DNA of 64,000 bases from Echinarachnius parma (Eukaryota > Echinodermata > Echinoidea > Clypeasteroida > Echinarachniidae). How positions within the stretch are numbered: the first letter of the stretch is position 1; every line of letters starts with the position of its first letter. Positions 20,812 through 31,539 of the stretch are shown here, one piece after another. The position numbers and the translations under genes were made by a program. Under the pieces are notes generated by a model. It worked only from the letters and a program-made list of their open reading frames with translations. It did no database searches and had not been told where the DNA came from. Where the stretch lies: the NCBI GenBank assembly GCA_037951105.1, contig JBAMJV010000880.1, positions 62,001 to 126,000 on the forward strand, read 5' to 3'.

Positions 20812-21570
20812 TACAGTCCGTTATTCCGAAGGTTCGTTATTCCGAAGGTTCAGTTATTCCGAAGGTTCGTTATTCCGAAGGTTCGTTATTCCGATGGTTC
20901 GTTATTCCGAAGGTTCGTTATTCCGAAGGTTCGTTGATCCGAAAATAAAATCGGGTTCGTTATTCCGAAGGTTCGTTATTCCGAAGGTTCCTTATTCCGA
21001 AGGTTCGTTGATCCGAAAATAAAATCGGGTTCGTTATTCCGAAAATTAAATCGGGCTTGTTATAATACTATAGTTTGTGTTTTTTTAATTTAATTTACAG
21101 CCTGCATTAAGCATACCCCTCCCCCTCTCCCTCCCTTGGCCAGACCAATCAAACATTTAAGTTTATTTTATCTCTTTATATGAAATTATAGCATTATAAC
21201 AAACTCAAATACATTTTTGGATTAACGAACCCGATTTCATTTTAGGAATAGCGAACCTTCGGAATAACGAACCCTCGGAATAACGGACCTTCGGAATAAC
21301 GAACCTTCGGAATAACGAACCCGAATTCATTTTAGGAATAGCGAACCTTCGGAATAACGAACCCTTCGGAATAACGAACCTTCGGAATAACGAACCTTCG
21401 GAATAACGAACCTTCGGAATAACGAACCTTCGGAATAACGAACCTTCGGAATAATGCAACAAATGTTCGGATTAACGAAAACTCAGGTATAGGAAATTTG
21501 CGTGTTCGGAATAACGAACCTTCGGAATAACGAACCTTCGGAATAACGGACCTTCGGAATAACGAACCGC
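20812..21570. repeat. Palindromic array of 16-bp GTTCGTTATTCCGAAG repeats
   Basis: From 20815 to 21050 many copies of GTTCGTTATTCCGAAG run in plus orientation. From about 21224 to 21567 the complement CTTCGGAATAACGAAC runs. The spacer (about 21055-21215) is AT-rich, with pyrimidine-rich text in part. The outer flanks (gaaattctggttac and ggttagaatttc) are also complementary, so the whole block of about 770 bp is one inverted-repeat unit. Confidence 0.85.
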
Positions 21571-21649
21571 ACCCGAAATTCTAACCATGCTGTTTGGCTA
21601 TGGGAGGCCCATCGTTTCTTCTCCTTTCTTTCCCTCTCTCTGTCCCCCC

Positions 21650-22320
21650 CCCCCCCCCAAAAAAAAAAAAATATATATATAAAAATATATTAATAATAAT
21701 AATAATAATAATAATGATAATAATAATAAATTTTAACAAAATGATACATGTGCTACTTTTTCAAGCCTGTTTCACAAACAATGAACATGGTTTTTCGCTA
21801 TTATACAGAGTGCATGTGAAGTCGTGAAAACGAAATGGTTTTTGGACTTAGAACCATGTCGCTGAGCTGTGGAGGTCCACAGTCTCTTCACCACTCTCTG
21901 TTTCTCTCCACTCATGTTTAATTTAAGACGGGTATGTGCCGTTTAAAAGAACCCCGTTTTCACACCCGATTGCCGCTCTAAAGATACCCGATTTTCCAAA
22001 ATTGCCACTCCATAGACCCCCGGAATGACTTGGCTAGGTAGGTTGAGTAGCGCCAAGTCCATTATTCTTCTTCTAGTCAGCTCCTTGGACCACCATTTGA
22101 GCCTTTTTGAGGGTTGTAGCTCCAAGTCTATGTATTTTGTAGTTTTAGTCTGCTCCATAGACCCCTTAACTCCCGTTTCAGGGTTTTTGTAGCTCCAAAG
22201 ACCCAATATTATTTGCTTGTAGTCAGCTCTTAAGACCCCCATTTCAGAGTTCTGTGTGGCACACCCCCGTCAAAAAATAATTCAAGTGCCCCCCCCCCCC
22301 CCCCCCCCACCCCGGATTCA
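21650..22320. repeat. Low-complexity and tandem non-coding region
   Basis: Poly-C/poly-A and (AT)n, (TAA)n tracts at 21645-21735. At 21950-22260 short diverged repeats of the type tgctccatagacccc / tagctccaaagaccc follow, ending in a C tract at about 22291-22307. No gene recognised. Confidence 0.55.
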
Positions 22321-22376
22321 AGCATGTATCACACACAATTGAAATGTCTTTCTACGCGGTTACAGACTCTAACTAA

Positions 22377-22538
22377 ATGGGTCTTGGACTCCCAGCCATC
22401 CTTCTACCATGCCTCCTGAGCCTCGCAGCTGGGCGGCTAGCAGCCCCGGTACCCAATGCCGGAGTGGTGGCCTGCCCGCCTTGCTGGACCCATTACGACG
22501 GGAGCTGCTTTCGTATGTTTGGCGAACGGGGGTATTAA
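22377..22538 (+). pseudogene. Truncated tandem copy of lectin exon 1
   Basis: 53 codons: leader MGLGLPAILLPCLLSLAAG, then CPPCWTHYDGSCFRMFGE, after which homology to the intact exon stops and a stop follows three codons later (RGY). The upstream ~55 bp (atgtatcacacacaattgaaatg) are also duplicated. It is a recent tandem partial duplicate of 22583-22800. It could make a short secreted peptide, but it lacks most of the lectin fold. Confidence 0.75.
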
Positions 22539-22635
22539 TCACATTCACTGATATTTCTAGTTTGATGTGCTCCTATTCAAGCATGTATCACACACACTTG
22601 AAATGTCTTTCTACGCGGTTACAGAGTCTAACGAC

Positions 22636-22935
22636 ATGGGTCTCGGACTCCCAGCCATCCTTCTACCATGTCTCCTGAGCCTCGCAGCAGCATCAACTGA
22701 GCGGCTAGCAGCCCCGGTACCCTATGGCAATGCCGGAGTGGTGGGCTGTCCACCTTACTGGACCCATTACGACGGCAGCTGCTATCGTATGTTCGGCGAG
22801 CCCGCCTCGTGGACCGACGCCAACCAGCACTGTCGTGACCTCGGCAGCGAACTCGTCTCCGTGCACAGCGCCGGAGAGAACTCCTTCGTATACAACGTGT
22901 GGAGAAGCGGCACTCAGAAATCTAGCTTGGGGCTG
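22636..22935 (+). CDS. Secreted C-type lectin, exon 1
   Basis: 100 codons. The start at 22636 is preferred over an in-frame ATG at 22567 because a clear signal peptide begins there (MGLGLPAILLPCLLSLAAAS), and it matches the starts of the relatives at 1430 and 22377. The lectin domain opens with GCPPYWTHYDGSCYRMFGEP (Cys 38 and 49), continues with CRDLGSELVSVHSAGEN (Cys 66), and the exon closes at a ctg|gtaggt donor in phase 0. It joins the exon at 25758 across a 2822-bp intron to give a 186-residue single-domain lectin. The base composition is GC-richer than the flanks, as expected for a live coding exon. Confidence 0.85.
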
Positions 22936-23004
22936 GTAGGTCTTTTTTAAAATATAATATTCGAGGCAGATCCTGCACTTTAGTAGGATATATTGTTTGT
23001 GGTC

Positions 23005-23165
23005 GCTAACTTCAACCTTAACCTTAACCCTAACCCTAAATTTGGTGGCTATAGGCCAGATTTAGTGGCTATAAGTCAGATGTGGGCGCTATAGTTAGAT
23101 TTAGTGGCTATAAGTTAGATGTATTGGCTATAATTAGATTTAGTGGCTATGGACTCGGCAGTATG
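23005..23165 (+). repeat. Short telomere-like tract and 26-bp-type tandem
   Basis: aaccttaaccttaaccctaaccctaa (about 23010-23036) resembles a vertebrate-type telomere repeat. Short repeats of the form tttagtggctataagt follow to about 23150. It lies in the lectin intron and is probably a chance or repair-derived interstitial tract. Confidence 0.5.
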
Positions 23166-23559
23166 AAAATGGAAGTTAGCAACCAAAATTCAGCATAAAC
23201 AATACATCCTACTAAAGTTCATGCATGATTGCCTTTTTCGAATAATAAGTGAATGATTGCCCATATAGACTATACACGAAATGCACTATTATTTAAATTA
23301 TAAAATTATAAAAAATTGGCCCTTTGTTCTTAGTGTGCAGATTCCACCCCTCGACAGCCAAAATTGTCCTTGTGTATTTCTTTGTTTTGGGAATATCTTA
23401 TGTATTTCTTTGTTGTTGTTGTTTTTTTAACTTATGTTTGTAATTGTGTTTTTTTTCAATGGAATCAAGTATTGGCCATTGTCCAACCATTTTAGCCCAC
23501 AATTAGATAGTAATTGCAGTGATAAGAATGAAAAATAATGAAGGTTTCGTGTATTATAT

Positions 23560-23775
23560 TTTTTTTAATCCATTTCCATAGGATTTGTACACAAATCACA
23601 TGATTGAGCGATGTTAGGGCCGACATTCACTTACAAAAGGACTCGTGACTTCGGAACGGTAAACTCGGTCGTCAGAAATTTGGTTTCAAAAGTTGCGCAA
23701 GACTTCAATTAAAAAACTCATGAAGTCGCGCGGCGATACCTTCGCGCGTTGTGGAATAATCCTTCGAAACGTTGA
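23560..23775 (+). repeat. Dispersed element, copy 2 of 3 (partial)
   Basis: Matches the right part of 19610-20640 (tttgtacacaaatcaca, gacttcggaacggta, gcgcaagac). It is followed by a G tract at 23780-23798. Located in the lectin intron. Confidence 0.6.
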
Positions 23776-23866
23776 GGAAGGGGGGGGGGGGGGGGGGGAG
23801 GTGGGTTCTTTAAAAAATGTATTTCAAATGTTCGGGATTAAGTCTCCCAGTATGTAACTTGAATAT

Positions 23867-24333
23867 TTCATAAAGTACAGTTCTGGTCAATCTAAATTTT
23901 AGTAACCAAAGCTTGCACCATATTTTTACAAACTGATAGTTGTAACCCTATACCATCCCCAAAATGTCGACAAACTTACAAAAGGCTAAGTAAAAAGCCA
24001 CAGGGCGCTCTCTGAAGACATATCGATTTAAACGTTTTTAGTTGACAAAATTGTGAATTTTATATTGTGTTAAAATAATAATTTAGTAGAGAGATCATCA
24101 ACAACTATTTAGAAACATCTTTGGTACATTTTTGAAAAAGCAAGGCATTTTGAAGATTTTTTTTCCTAAATCATCGAATAAATGTGGGTCCAACATTTGC
24201 TCCAATCAGATACATTTAATGATATTTAATTTGTTTTTTCAACCGATTCGGATCAAACGAATTTGATTCTGTCTTTAATATTGTGAGCTCTTTCAAATTT
24301 TACACTTACTTTTTCATAAAGTGAACTATCCCT
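23867..24333. mobile_element. TTAA MITE, family A (left end eroded)
   Basis: Interior blocks match 298-853: attttagtaaccaaagc, agggcgctctct, gattcggatcaaacg, tttcaaattttacactta. The right end AACTATCCCT is followed by TTAA (24334-24337). The left end has lost the AGGGATAG start. Located in the lectin intron. Confidence 0.65.
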
Positions 24334-25217
24334 TTAATTTGTGAACGTTTGTGTGTGTTTAATTTCCACGTCGCACAAACACACTATAGGGCATCAATAA
24401 TGGAGGAAAGTACGTGTTCATTGACGGTATGAAGGACACCTTCTTGCGGCAACAGTTGATATTTGAATGAATACAGCCTTCTATAGATTGCTTTCTTATG
24501 ATTATACGTGAAGTTCTAGACACAAACAAAATAGTTCGACCAGATTGGCACAGTGGAACTTCTCATGAATAAACGGGTCCTGGGGACCATGGAAATTTAC
24601 TGTATCCATGGTATCGGGTATCTCGTTATATCAAGGTAGAAAACAAACGCATTTGAAGTGATCCATTTACTTTGAATTTTCCCCCAAAGTAATGTTTGAG
24701 ACTTCAATCATGTACCAATTTTATTGTAAGATTCTCGAGAATGATATGTGAGAATTTCATAGAAAAAGAATAAAGTTTTCCTAATGAAAACAGAAAAAAT
24801 CAATGTCTCATTTGATCTCGATCGTTCGCATGACGTATCCGAATTTGGATACTATGGACGATTGGGTATCCGAATGCAGATACTCTTGACTTCGGTCAGA
24901 AACCGTCTATAGACGCTTTCAAATTCAAACTTAAATATATCCTTGATTATGGAGACATTTAAAAAAATCAAAACCTATTTTATTATTTTGTTACCATAAG
25001 CCAAACACCAAGGTACAAGAGAGGTGGGAAAGCTCTAAGCAATATCACTCTAAGAAGCTGTCACCCAAAAATGCCTTCTTGTAAGATAATTTTGTTTTTA
25101 TATCAGAGTTCATTATACAAACGTTTTTATTACTCACTGGGAGCACAATCGCCTCCCTATAGGCGGTTTCCTTATATCAAAGCTTATTATACAAACGTTC
25201 CACTTTTTTTCTTACAG

Positions 25218-25307
25218 GTCGTCTGGTTAGGTCTGAATGACCTTAAGAAGGAAGGAACGTACTGGTCAGTTCTCTGATGGTTCCAGCGCGGACTTTACTC
25301 ACTAGGA
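25218..25307 (+). pseudogene. Dead lectin exon 2, copy 1
   Basis: After a good acceptor (ttttttcttacag) the frame reads VVWLGLNDLKKEGTYW. One extra base then shifts the frame relative to the live exon, and a stop (tga) follows. The FSDGSSADFTH sequence is readable only in the next frame and ends at tag. It has no EPN or WND motif, because homology ends before them. Confidence 0.75.
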
Positions 25308-25401
25308 GCAAAGTCGCCTTCTTGTTATAAGAGTTATAAGAGTCTTGTTATTATTCAGAGCACATTTTACAAACTTTATACTTGCTTCCTATTTAATACA
25401 G

Positions 25402-25491
25402 GACGTCTAGTTAGGTCCGAATGACCTCAATAAGGAAGGAACGTACTAGTCAGTTCTCTGATGGTTCCAGCGCGGACTTTACTCACTAGGA
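25402..25491 (+). pseudogene. Dead lectin exon 2, copy 2
   Basis: Same decayed unit as 25218. The third codon, where the live exon has Trp, is now TAG, and the same extra base is present downstream. About 184 bp after copy 1, so copies 1-3 form a tandem array of exon plus intron flank. Confidence 0.75.
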
Positions 25492-25586
25492 GCAAAATCA
25501 CCTTCTTGTTATAAGAGTTATAAGAGTCTTGTTATAATTCAGAGCACATATTTAAAAACTTCATACTTGCTTCCTCTTTAATACAG

Positions 25587-25676
25587 GACGTCTAGTTGGG
25601 TCCGAATGACCTCACGAAGGAAGGAACGTACTAGTCAGTTCTTTGATGGTTCCAGCGCTGACTTCACTCACTGGAG
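25587..25676 (+). pseudogene. Dead lectin exon 2, copy 3
   Basis: Third member of the ~185-bp array, with the same TAG at codon 3 and the same one-base shift. The region after ttcactcactgg diverges from copies 1 and 2. The live exon starts 171 bp after the start of this copy. Confidence 0.75.
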
Positions 25677-25757
25677 GCCTTCTCATAGTCTTAGAGTCTT
25701 GTTATACTAGTCATAAAATTTTCATTTTACAAACGTCATACTGTGTTCCTCTTACAG

Positions 25758-26018
25758 GGCGTCTGGATGGGGCTCAGTGACCGCAAGCAAGAGAGAACGT
25801 TCGTGTTCACTGACGGTTCCAGCTCTGACTACACCAAGTGGGAGGGTAACGAGCCTAACAACAAGGGCGGGAAGGAGCACTGCGTTCATTTCTGGTATCG
25901 CAACCCGGACACCGACGTCAGGAAGCGTTGGAACGACTTGCCCTGCGAGCATAAGCTTGCATACGTGTGTGAGCTCAACCCCGGCCTGCTGGTTGTAGAT
26001 CCCATCAGGGTTTATTAA
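25758..26018 (+). CDS. Secreted C-type lectin, exon 2 (sugar-binding half)
   Basis: 86 codons and a stop after the acceptor cttacag. The frame begins GVWMGLSDRKQ (the WIGL-type motif), then FTDGSSSDYTKWEG, EPNNKGGKEHC and RWNDLPCEHKLAYVC. In the joined 186-residue protein EPN is at 132-134 and WND at 158-160. In known C-type lectins this pair coordinates Ca2+ and, with EPN, favours mannose, fucose or GlcNAc type sugars, so that specificity is predicted here. The six cysteines (38, 49, 66, 142, 163, 171) fit the three disulphides of a long-form domain. The short tail PGLLVVDPIRVY has no membrane segment, so the protein should be secreted. No strong poly-A signal is near. An aataaa at about 26741 is one candidate. 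Confidence 0.85.
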   Translation, partial: GVWMGLSDRKQERTFVFTDGSSSDYTKWEGNEPNNKGGKEHCVHFWYRNPDTDVRKRWNDLPCEHKLAYVCELNPGLLVVDPIRVY

Positions 26019-26330
26019 GGGCTTGAACTGGCCCAGGGTTTAAAGGGCTCGAACCGGCCCAGCTAGCCCAAGCACCAGGGTAATTAGAATCATTGGCCTG
26101 TATTTGACTTAATTTATTAACTAGACCATTATAAAAACAGTTCAACCGATTTACACCTGTGGAATTTTACTATCCAATTATTGTTGCCATTCGCCACTAC
26201 TTTTAGGCAGCGTATCCCAATCACAAACGTCATTATTTACCCACAATTAACCAATTGGCCCGTCTTCTACCAAAAGTATTTATTGGACTATCAAAAAGTA
26301 AGACACTGGACAAATAATCTTAATGATTAA

Positions 26331-26604
26331 AGCCCGACGCAGACAGATCCGAATCGTCCCGACCCAACTGAAAGCCACAGTCGGTCCGATTTAGTCGGGA
26401 CCGATTCAACATGATGATCGGGACCGATTCAACATAATGATCGAGACCGATTCAACATGATGATCGGGACCGATTCAATATGATGATCGGACCCGGTTGG
26501 CTTCCGTCTAGCAAAATCGGAGTCGTGAGGCAACATACACCAAGCCGATCTGATTGACAACCAGTATGATCGGGTCGATTCGGTTCTGTCTGCGCCTGGC
26601 TTTA
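26331..26604. mobile_element. Inverted-repeat element, GCGCAGACAGA family, copy 2
   Basis: Ends gcccgacgcagacagatcc and ctgtctgcgcctggc pair with each other and match 3318-3526. The interior has four near-identical tandem units with ggaccgattcaacatgatgat. No coding capacity. Confidence 0.7.
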
Positions 26605-26687
26605 GTTGCATCTTTAGTATAATACATTTGATATATGGATAGTTATTCTGCACGCTCTACAACGTCATAATCATAATATTATATTGC

Positions 26688-26876
26688 TGTAATGGGAGCA
26701 ACAAATTAAACCGAATGTGTTGCCATTCTGAATAAAGTTCAATCCAATGTTTAACACTGGAGTTTACTTCATTCAGACATATTCTGGAATGGGAGCAACA
26801 AATTAAACCGAATGTGTTGCTATTTTGAATAAAGTTCAATCCAATGTTTAGCACTGGAGTTTACTTCATTCAGAAA
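26688..26876 (+). repeat. Tandem duplication, ~100 bp x 2
   Basis: aatgggagcaacaaattaaa... through gtttacttcattcag is present twice, starting at about 26691 and 26790, with few differences. Each copy includes an aataaag. Confidence 0.8.
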
Positions 26877-26879
26877 TGT

Positions 26880-27480
26880 ATAATACGTTTCTGAATAGTT
26901 CCTCTCAAAGAAAACCCAAATATGTTAGATTTCTGAACAGCAAAATCCTTTGATCTTTTTCTCGAATTCGTTGGGCGTGCATTGTTTACGGTAGCAAGTC
27001 TTTGAAGCATCACTATTCCAACTCTTACATCGTTAAAATGTGTTCCATTATATACTCCAGTACAACTCAATCAAATGGCATGTATGGTTAAGGATTTTAA
27101 GTTTCATGTTACTCATACGTAAGCGGTGAATATGGAGATTCCAATAAATAGGATGTAAACTAAGTATGATGTATAATTGTTGGGTACTGTGTTTGATGTA
27201 CAATTTAAGAAGGTGGTAAAAAAGTAAATGTTCATAAAATACAACAAATTATAAGAACGCCGTTTGTTGTGAATAAGGCGAGTCGATTGAAAGGATTTAA
27301 TCAACTATGTACATTGATGAGTTCATGGACTTTATTTAATATAGCTTCAATGTATTAGAGATCCACGTGGCAATTGTATTACATATTATAAATTAAGTAC
27401 GGCATTTTATGAAAAGACTTACTTTTACGTTACTTTTATGTTACTTTTACGTTAACGGTAAATCTGCTAATTCGATAATT
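26880..27480. other. Unassigned non-coding
   Basis: AT-rich, no gene or RNA recognised. A short run of ttacttttacgttac-type repeats lies at about 27419-27457. Confidence 0.4.
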
Positions 27481-27514
27481 CACATACATCTCGTAAACTA
27501 CGATGTATTATCAC

Positions 27515-27710
27515 ATAATGCAATGTAATTAATTTCAATTTAATTTCATTTCATTTAATCAAATTGACTTGAATTCCAATTCCATTATTGCTTCATCATA
27601 TTCAATACTTTTTTCATAATGCAATTTAATTAATTTCAATTTCATTTCATTTCATTTAATCAAATTAAATTCTGTTCAATTCCATTATTGCTTCATCATA
27701 TTCAATACAA
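27515..27710 (+). repeat. Tandem duplication, ~98 bp x 2
   Basis: The block taattaatttcaatt...ttcatttcatttaatcaaatt...ccattattgcttcatcatattcaatac occurs twice (about 27519-27609 and 27625-27710). Confidence 0.75.
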
Positions 27711-27719
27711 TAAATTCAG

Positions 27720-28111
27720 TACGCCTTTAATCATTGGACTTCATTTCCTGTTTCCTTCATCCGTGTTTTGTATTCATTTAATAGTGCAGTTAGTGCAACG
27801 ACTATAGCATAACAAGACAGATCACTGACGTGTGCGCCGCGATGTCCCTTTAGGCAGAATAAAGATTCAAATCGAGCTAAAGAAACAACTCAGGTACACC
27901 CAGGGGATTTGGGTAACAGCACTCAATTTTGCTCATTTTTATTAATGAAAAACCATTCACAAATTATAGGTCGATACCTTTTTTTGAAACAAATGTTCCC
28001 TTTGTGAGTATCATATTGAAAAACAAAATAAGGTTTGGAACGTACTAACTTAGACTCGGCAAATGTAGGCTATTATGACAATTGAACATCAGCTTATCTT
28101 TAAACTCAGTA

Positions 28112-28142
<31 letters not shown>

Positions 28143-28400
28143 ACATTTTTGTTCTAATTTAATATTGCCTTTGTATAGAGAAAAACATTAACAAATTATA
28201 GTCGATAGCCATGATAGTAATTCGCCTTAGCTTATTTTGTTTGTACGACAGTTCCCTTAAAACTTTTTCAAAAGCATTATAGTATATTAATTATGGAAAT
28301 ACCGCACACATTTCATTCAAAGTTCAAACTAAAAAGTCACACAAAATTGTTTAACAAACTTTAATTATTTCCCGGCTGTCACTATATTAAGGTTTGCAAG
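27720..28400. other. Unassigned non-coding with G33 tract
   Basis: No gene seen. A run of about 33 G lies at 28118-28142 and onwards, flanked by AT-rich sequence. Confidence 0.45.
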
Positions 28401-28403
28401 TTT

Positions 28404-28455
28404 CGTTATCTTGGGGGGTAGTTGTCCGGGCTTAGTTGTATTGGGGATTGTTTGT

Positions 28456-28487
<32 letters not shown>

Positions 28488-29821
28488 GGGTTGTTGTCCG
28501 GGCTTAGTTGTATTGGGGGGTAGTTGTCTTGGGGGGTAGTTGTCCGGGCTTAGTTGTATTGGGGGGTAGTTGTCTTGGGGGGTAGTTGTCCGGGCTTAGT
28601 TGTATTGGGGGGTAGTTGTCTTGGGGGGTAGTTGTCCGGGCTTAGTTGTATTGGAGGTAGTTGTCTTGGGGGGTAGTTGTCCGGGCTTAGTTGTCTTGGG
28701 GGTAGTTGTCCTGGCTTAGTTGTATTGGGGGTAGTTGTCCGGGCTTAGTTGTATTGGGGGGTAGTTGTCCTGGGGGGTAGTTGTCCGGGCTTAGTTGTAT
28801 TGGGGGTAGTTGTCCGGGTTTAGTTGTATTGGGGGGTAGTTGTCTTGGGGGGTAGTTGTCCGGGCTTAGTTGTCTAGGGGGTAGTTGTCCGGGCTTAGCT
28901 GTATTGGGGGGTAGTTGTCTTGGGGGTAGTTGTCCTGGCTTAGTTGTATTGGGGGGTAGTTGTCCGGGCTTAGTTGTATTGGGGGTAGTTGTCTTGGGGG
29001 TAGTTGTCCGGGCTTAGTTGTATTGGGGGATTGTTGTTTTGGGGGGGTAGATTGTCCGGGCTTAGTTGTATCGGGGGTAGTTGTCTTGGGGGGTAGTTGT
29101 CCGGGCTTAGTTGTATTGGGGGATTTTTTTTTTTTTTTTTTTTGGGGGGGGGGGGGGGGGGTAGTTGTCCGGGCTTAGTTGTATTGGGGGGTAGTTGTCT
29201 TGGGGGGTAGTTGTCCGGGGGGTAATTGTCTTGGGGGGTAGTTGTCCGGGGGGTAGTTGTCTTGGGGGGTAGTTGTCCGGGCTTAGTTGTATTGGGGGAT
29301 TGTTGTCTTAGTTGTATTGGGGGTAGTTGTCTTGGGGGGGGGGGGGTAGTTGTTCGGGCTTAGTTGTATTAGGGGATTGTTGTCTTGGGGGGTAGTTGTC
29401 CGGGCTTAGTTGTATTGGGAGATTGTTTTTTTTTTTTTTGGGGGGGGGGGGTAGTTGTCCGGGCTTAGTTGTATTGGGGGTAGTTGTCTTGGGGGGTAGT
29501 TGTCCGGGCTTAGTTGTATTGGGGGATTGTTTTTTTTTTGGGGGGGTGGGGGGGGGGGGGGTAGTTGTCCGGGCTTAGTTGTATTGGGGGATTGTTGTCT
29601 TGGGGGTAGTTGTCCGGGCTTAGTTGTATTGGGAGATTGTTTTTTTTTTTTTGGGGGGGGGGGGGGTAGTTGCCCGGGCTTAGTTGTATTGGGGGTAGTT
29701 GTCTTGGGGGGTAGTTGTCCGGGCTTAGTTGTATTGGGGGGATTGTTTTTTTTTGGGGGGGGGGGGTGGGGGGGGGGGGGGTAGTTGTCCGGGCTTAGTT
29801 GTATTGGGAGATTTTTTTTTT

Positions 29822-29852
<31 letters not shown>

Positions 29853-30240
29853 TGTCCGGGCTTAGTTGTATTGGGGGTAGTTGTCTTGGGGGGTAGTTGT
29901 CCGGGCTTAGTCGTTTTGGGGGATTGTTGTTTTTTTTTTTTTTGGGGGGGGGGGGGGGGTAGTTGTCCGGGCTTAGTTGTATTGGGGGTAGTTGTCTTGG
30001 GGGGTAGTTGTCCGGGCTTAGTTGTATTGGGGGTTTGTGTCTTGGGGGTAGTTGTCCGGGCTTAGTTGTATTGGGGGGGTTGTTGTCTTGGGGGGTAGTT
30101 GTCCGGGCTTAGTTGTATTGGGGGCTTGTTGTCTTGGGGGGTAGTCGTCCGGGGGGTAGTTGTCCTTGGGGGTAATTGTCTTGGGGGGTAGTTGTCCTGG
30201 GGGTAATTGTCTTGGGGGTAGTAGTCCAGTGGGTAGTAGT
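28404..30240 (+). repeat. G-rich minisatellite (TAGTTGTCCGGGCTTAGTTGTATTGGGG)
   Basis: About 1.8 kb of head-to-tail units: ggggggtagttgtccgggct, tagttgtattgggg, tagttgtcttgggg. Several units contain long T(10-20)G(10-20) tracts (about 28468, 29128, 29428, 29530, 29640, 29745, 29812, 29930). All long open frames here are repeats of the same words and are not genes. Runs of four or more G recur every 15-25 bases, so the plus strand could form G-quadruplexes. Confidence 0.9.
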
Positions 30241-30589
30241 CCTAGAATCGGGTTTTTGTTTTTTATTATTAATAAGTTAATAATATAAAAATTATTGGGG
30301 GCACACCTTATGTATTTCTGTGTTTTTTCAAAAAATGTCCCTTAATGTTTTCTATTGTTTTTTCCAAATTATTGGGGGCACGTGCCCCCCCCCCCCTCTC
30401 GTGCACCCGTGCCCCCCCCCCCCCCCCCCGTAGCTACCCCACTGTATACTATCATCATTATGAGGTGCTACTTAAATTGAACGTACAATATAAGAGCAAG
30501 GATCATGCGCTCGATATACATGTATTTAAGCCCACCGCACACAGCATGATCCAGCATGATCCATCCGACAAACATCTATATATCTGATC

Positions 30590-31200
30590 TAAGACAAGAG
30601 GTGCATATTTCAAATCTCAGATCGTAAGAGAAGTGTGTCATGTTCAATCGGCTTTAGAGATCAGTCTGGACAAGAACCATCATATACTATATTATAAATG
30701 ACTAGTTAAATAGATCACGTTTACAAATTTTACATTCAATGCATTTATTCATATTCATATAATATTCAGATCTACAAGTAATGGTTAAAAGTAGTAAATA
30801 CACAAGAGTACACATGTGAATTGTTAGAAAGGCAATGAATACATGGATCATGAGTTAATTTTCATTTTCTTGACCCCGGATTCAACGCGTTCAATAATTA
30901 CAGAGATCTAACTGTAACTCTTAGTTTGACCTTACTACTATGGAAAGCCATTTGTAGCCTTGAAATACAATAATTATTCAAAAGCAACAATGCAATAAAT
31001 TTAGACTTTTCATAAATGGTGCATCAAGAACATGAAATCTCTTTGATAACAAAAAATAATGATGATTTTAATCAACATATTATGCCTTTTAAAAAGGACT
31101 TTTAACACAATTTTCCAAATGATCTAATGGCTGTCTATACTGTTTAGGTCCAACTTAGAGTTAAGTTCAACGTAGGATCTTTGTGAAACACCCTCCTGGG
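30590..31200 (-). repeat. Dispersed non-coding repeat, inverted partner of 44440-45020
   Basis: Read on the minus strand, the order of blocks (ccaacttagagttaagttca near the end, ggacagccattag, tttcatgttcttgatgca, attcattgcctttctaac, accattacttgtagat) is the same as on the plus strand at 44440-45020. The pair is about 13.8 kb apart and inverted. Confidence 0.7.
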
Positions 31201-31378
31201 CCCTGGTGCAGAAAAACTTGCAATCGATTATTAAGTCGCAATTAATTGCATGACCCCAGTTTCTGTGACTAAATGCGCAACACTGATTAGGCTCAGTGTG
31301 TGTTTTTGCTGACTTGCAATTAATTTCAACTGTACAATCGATTGCAACCCTTCCTGCACCAAGCCAGGCCCAGCTCTT
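31196..31378. mobile_element. Small inverted-repeat element, CTGGTGCAG ends
   Basis: gggccctggtgcagaaa on the left and ctgcaccaagccaggccc on the right are complementary with small gaps. Inner arms carry cttgcaatcgatt and aatcgattgcaa. A related element with tgcagaaagagatt ends is at about 34373-34512. Confidence 0.65.
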
Positions 31379-31539
31379 GCATGCAAAAATAAACCAAACA
31401 AACATGAAGATCAGTATCCAGGCTTGTTTACAAAACTCATCCTTAGATTTCATCTTGAAATAACAATCATTCGATATATATTCGACGATTTAACAAAAGT
31501 GCTTACACATTTTCAGAAATTTACAACACAGGGTTTTAA

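Noticed and set aside
23010-23036. Chromosome end
   Set aside because: Only about four telomere-like units, inside an intron, with normal sequence on both sides.
28960-30065. Gly-rich proteins (CPGLVVLG repeats)
   Set aside because: They are translations of the G-rich minisatellite. There is no start context, splice site or codon bias.
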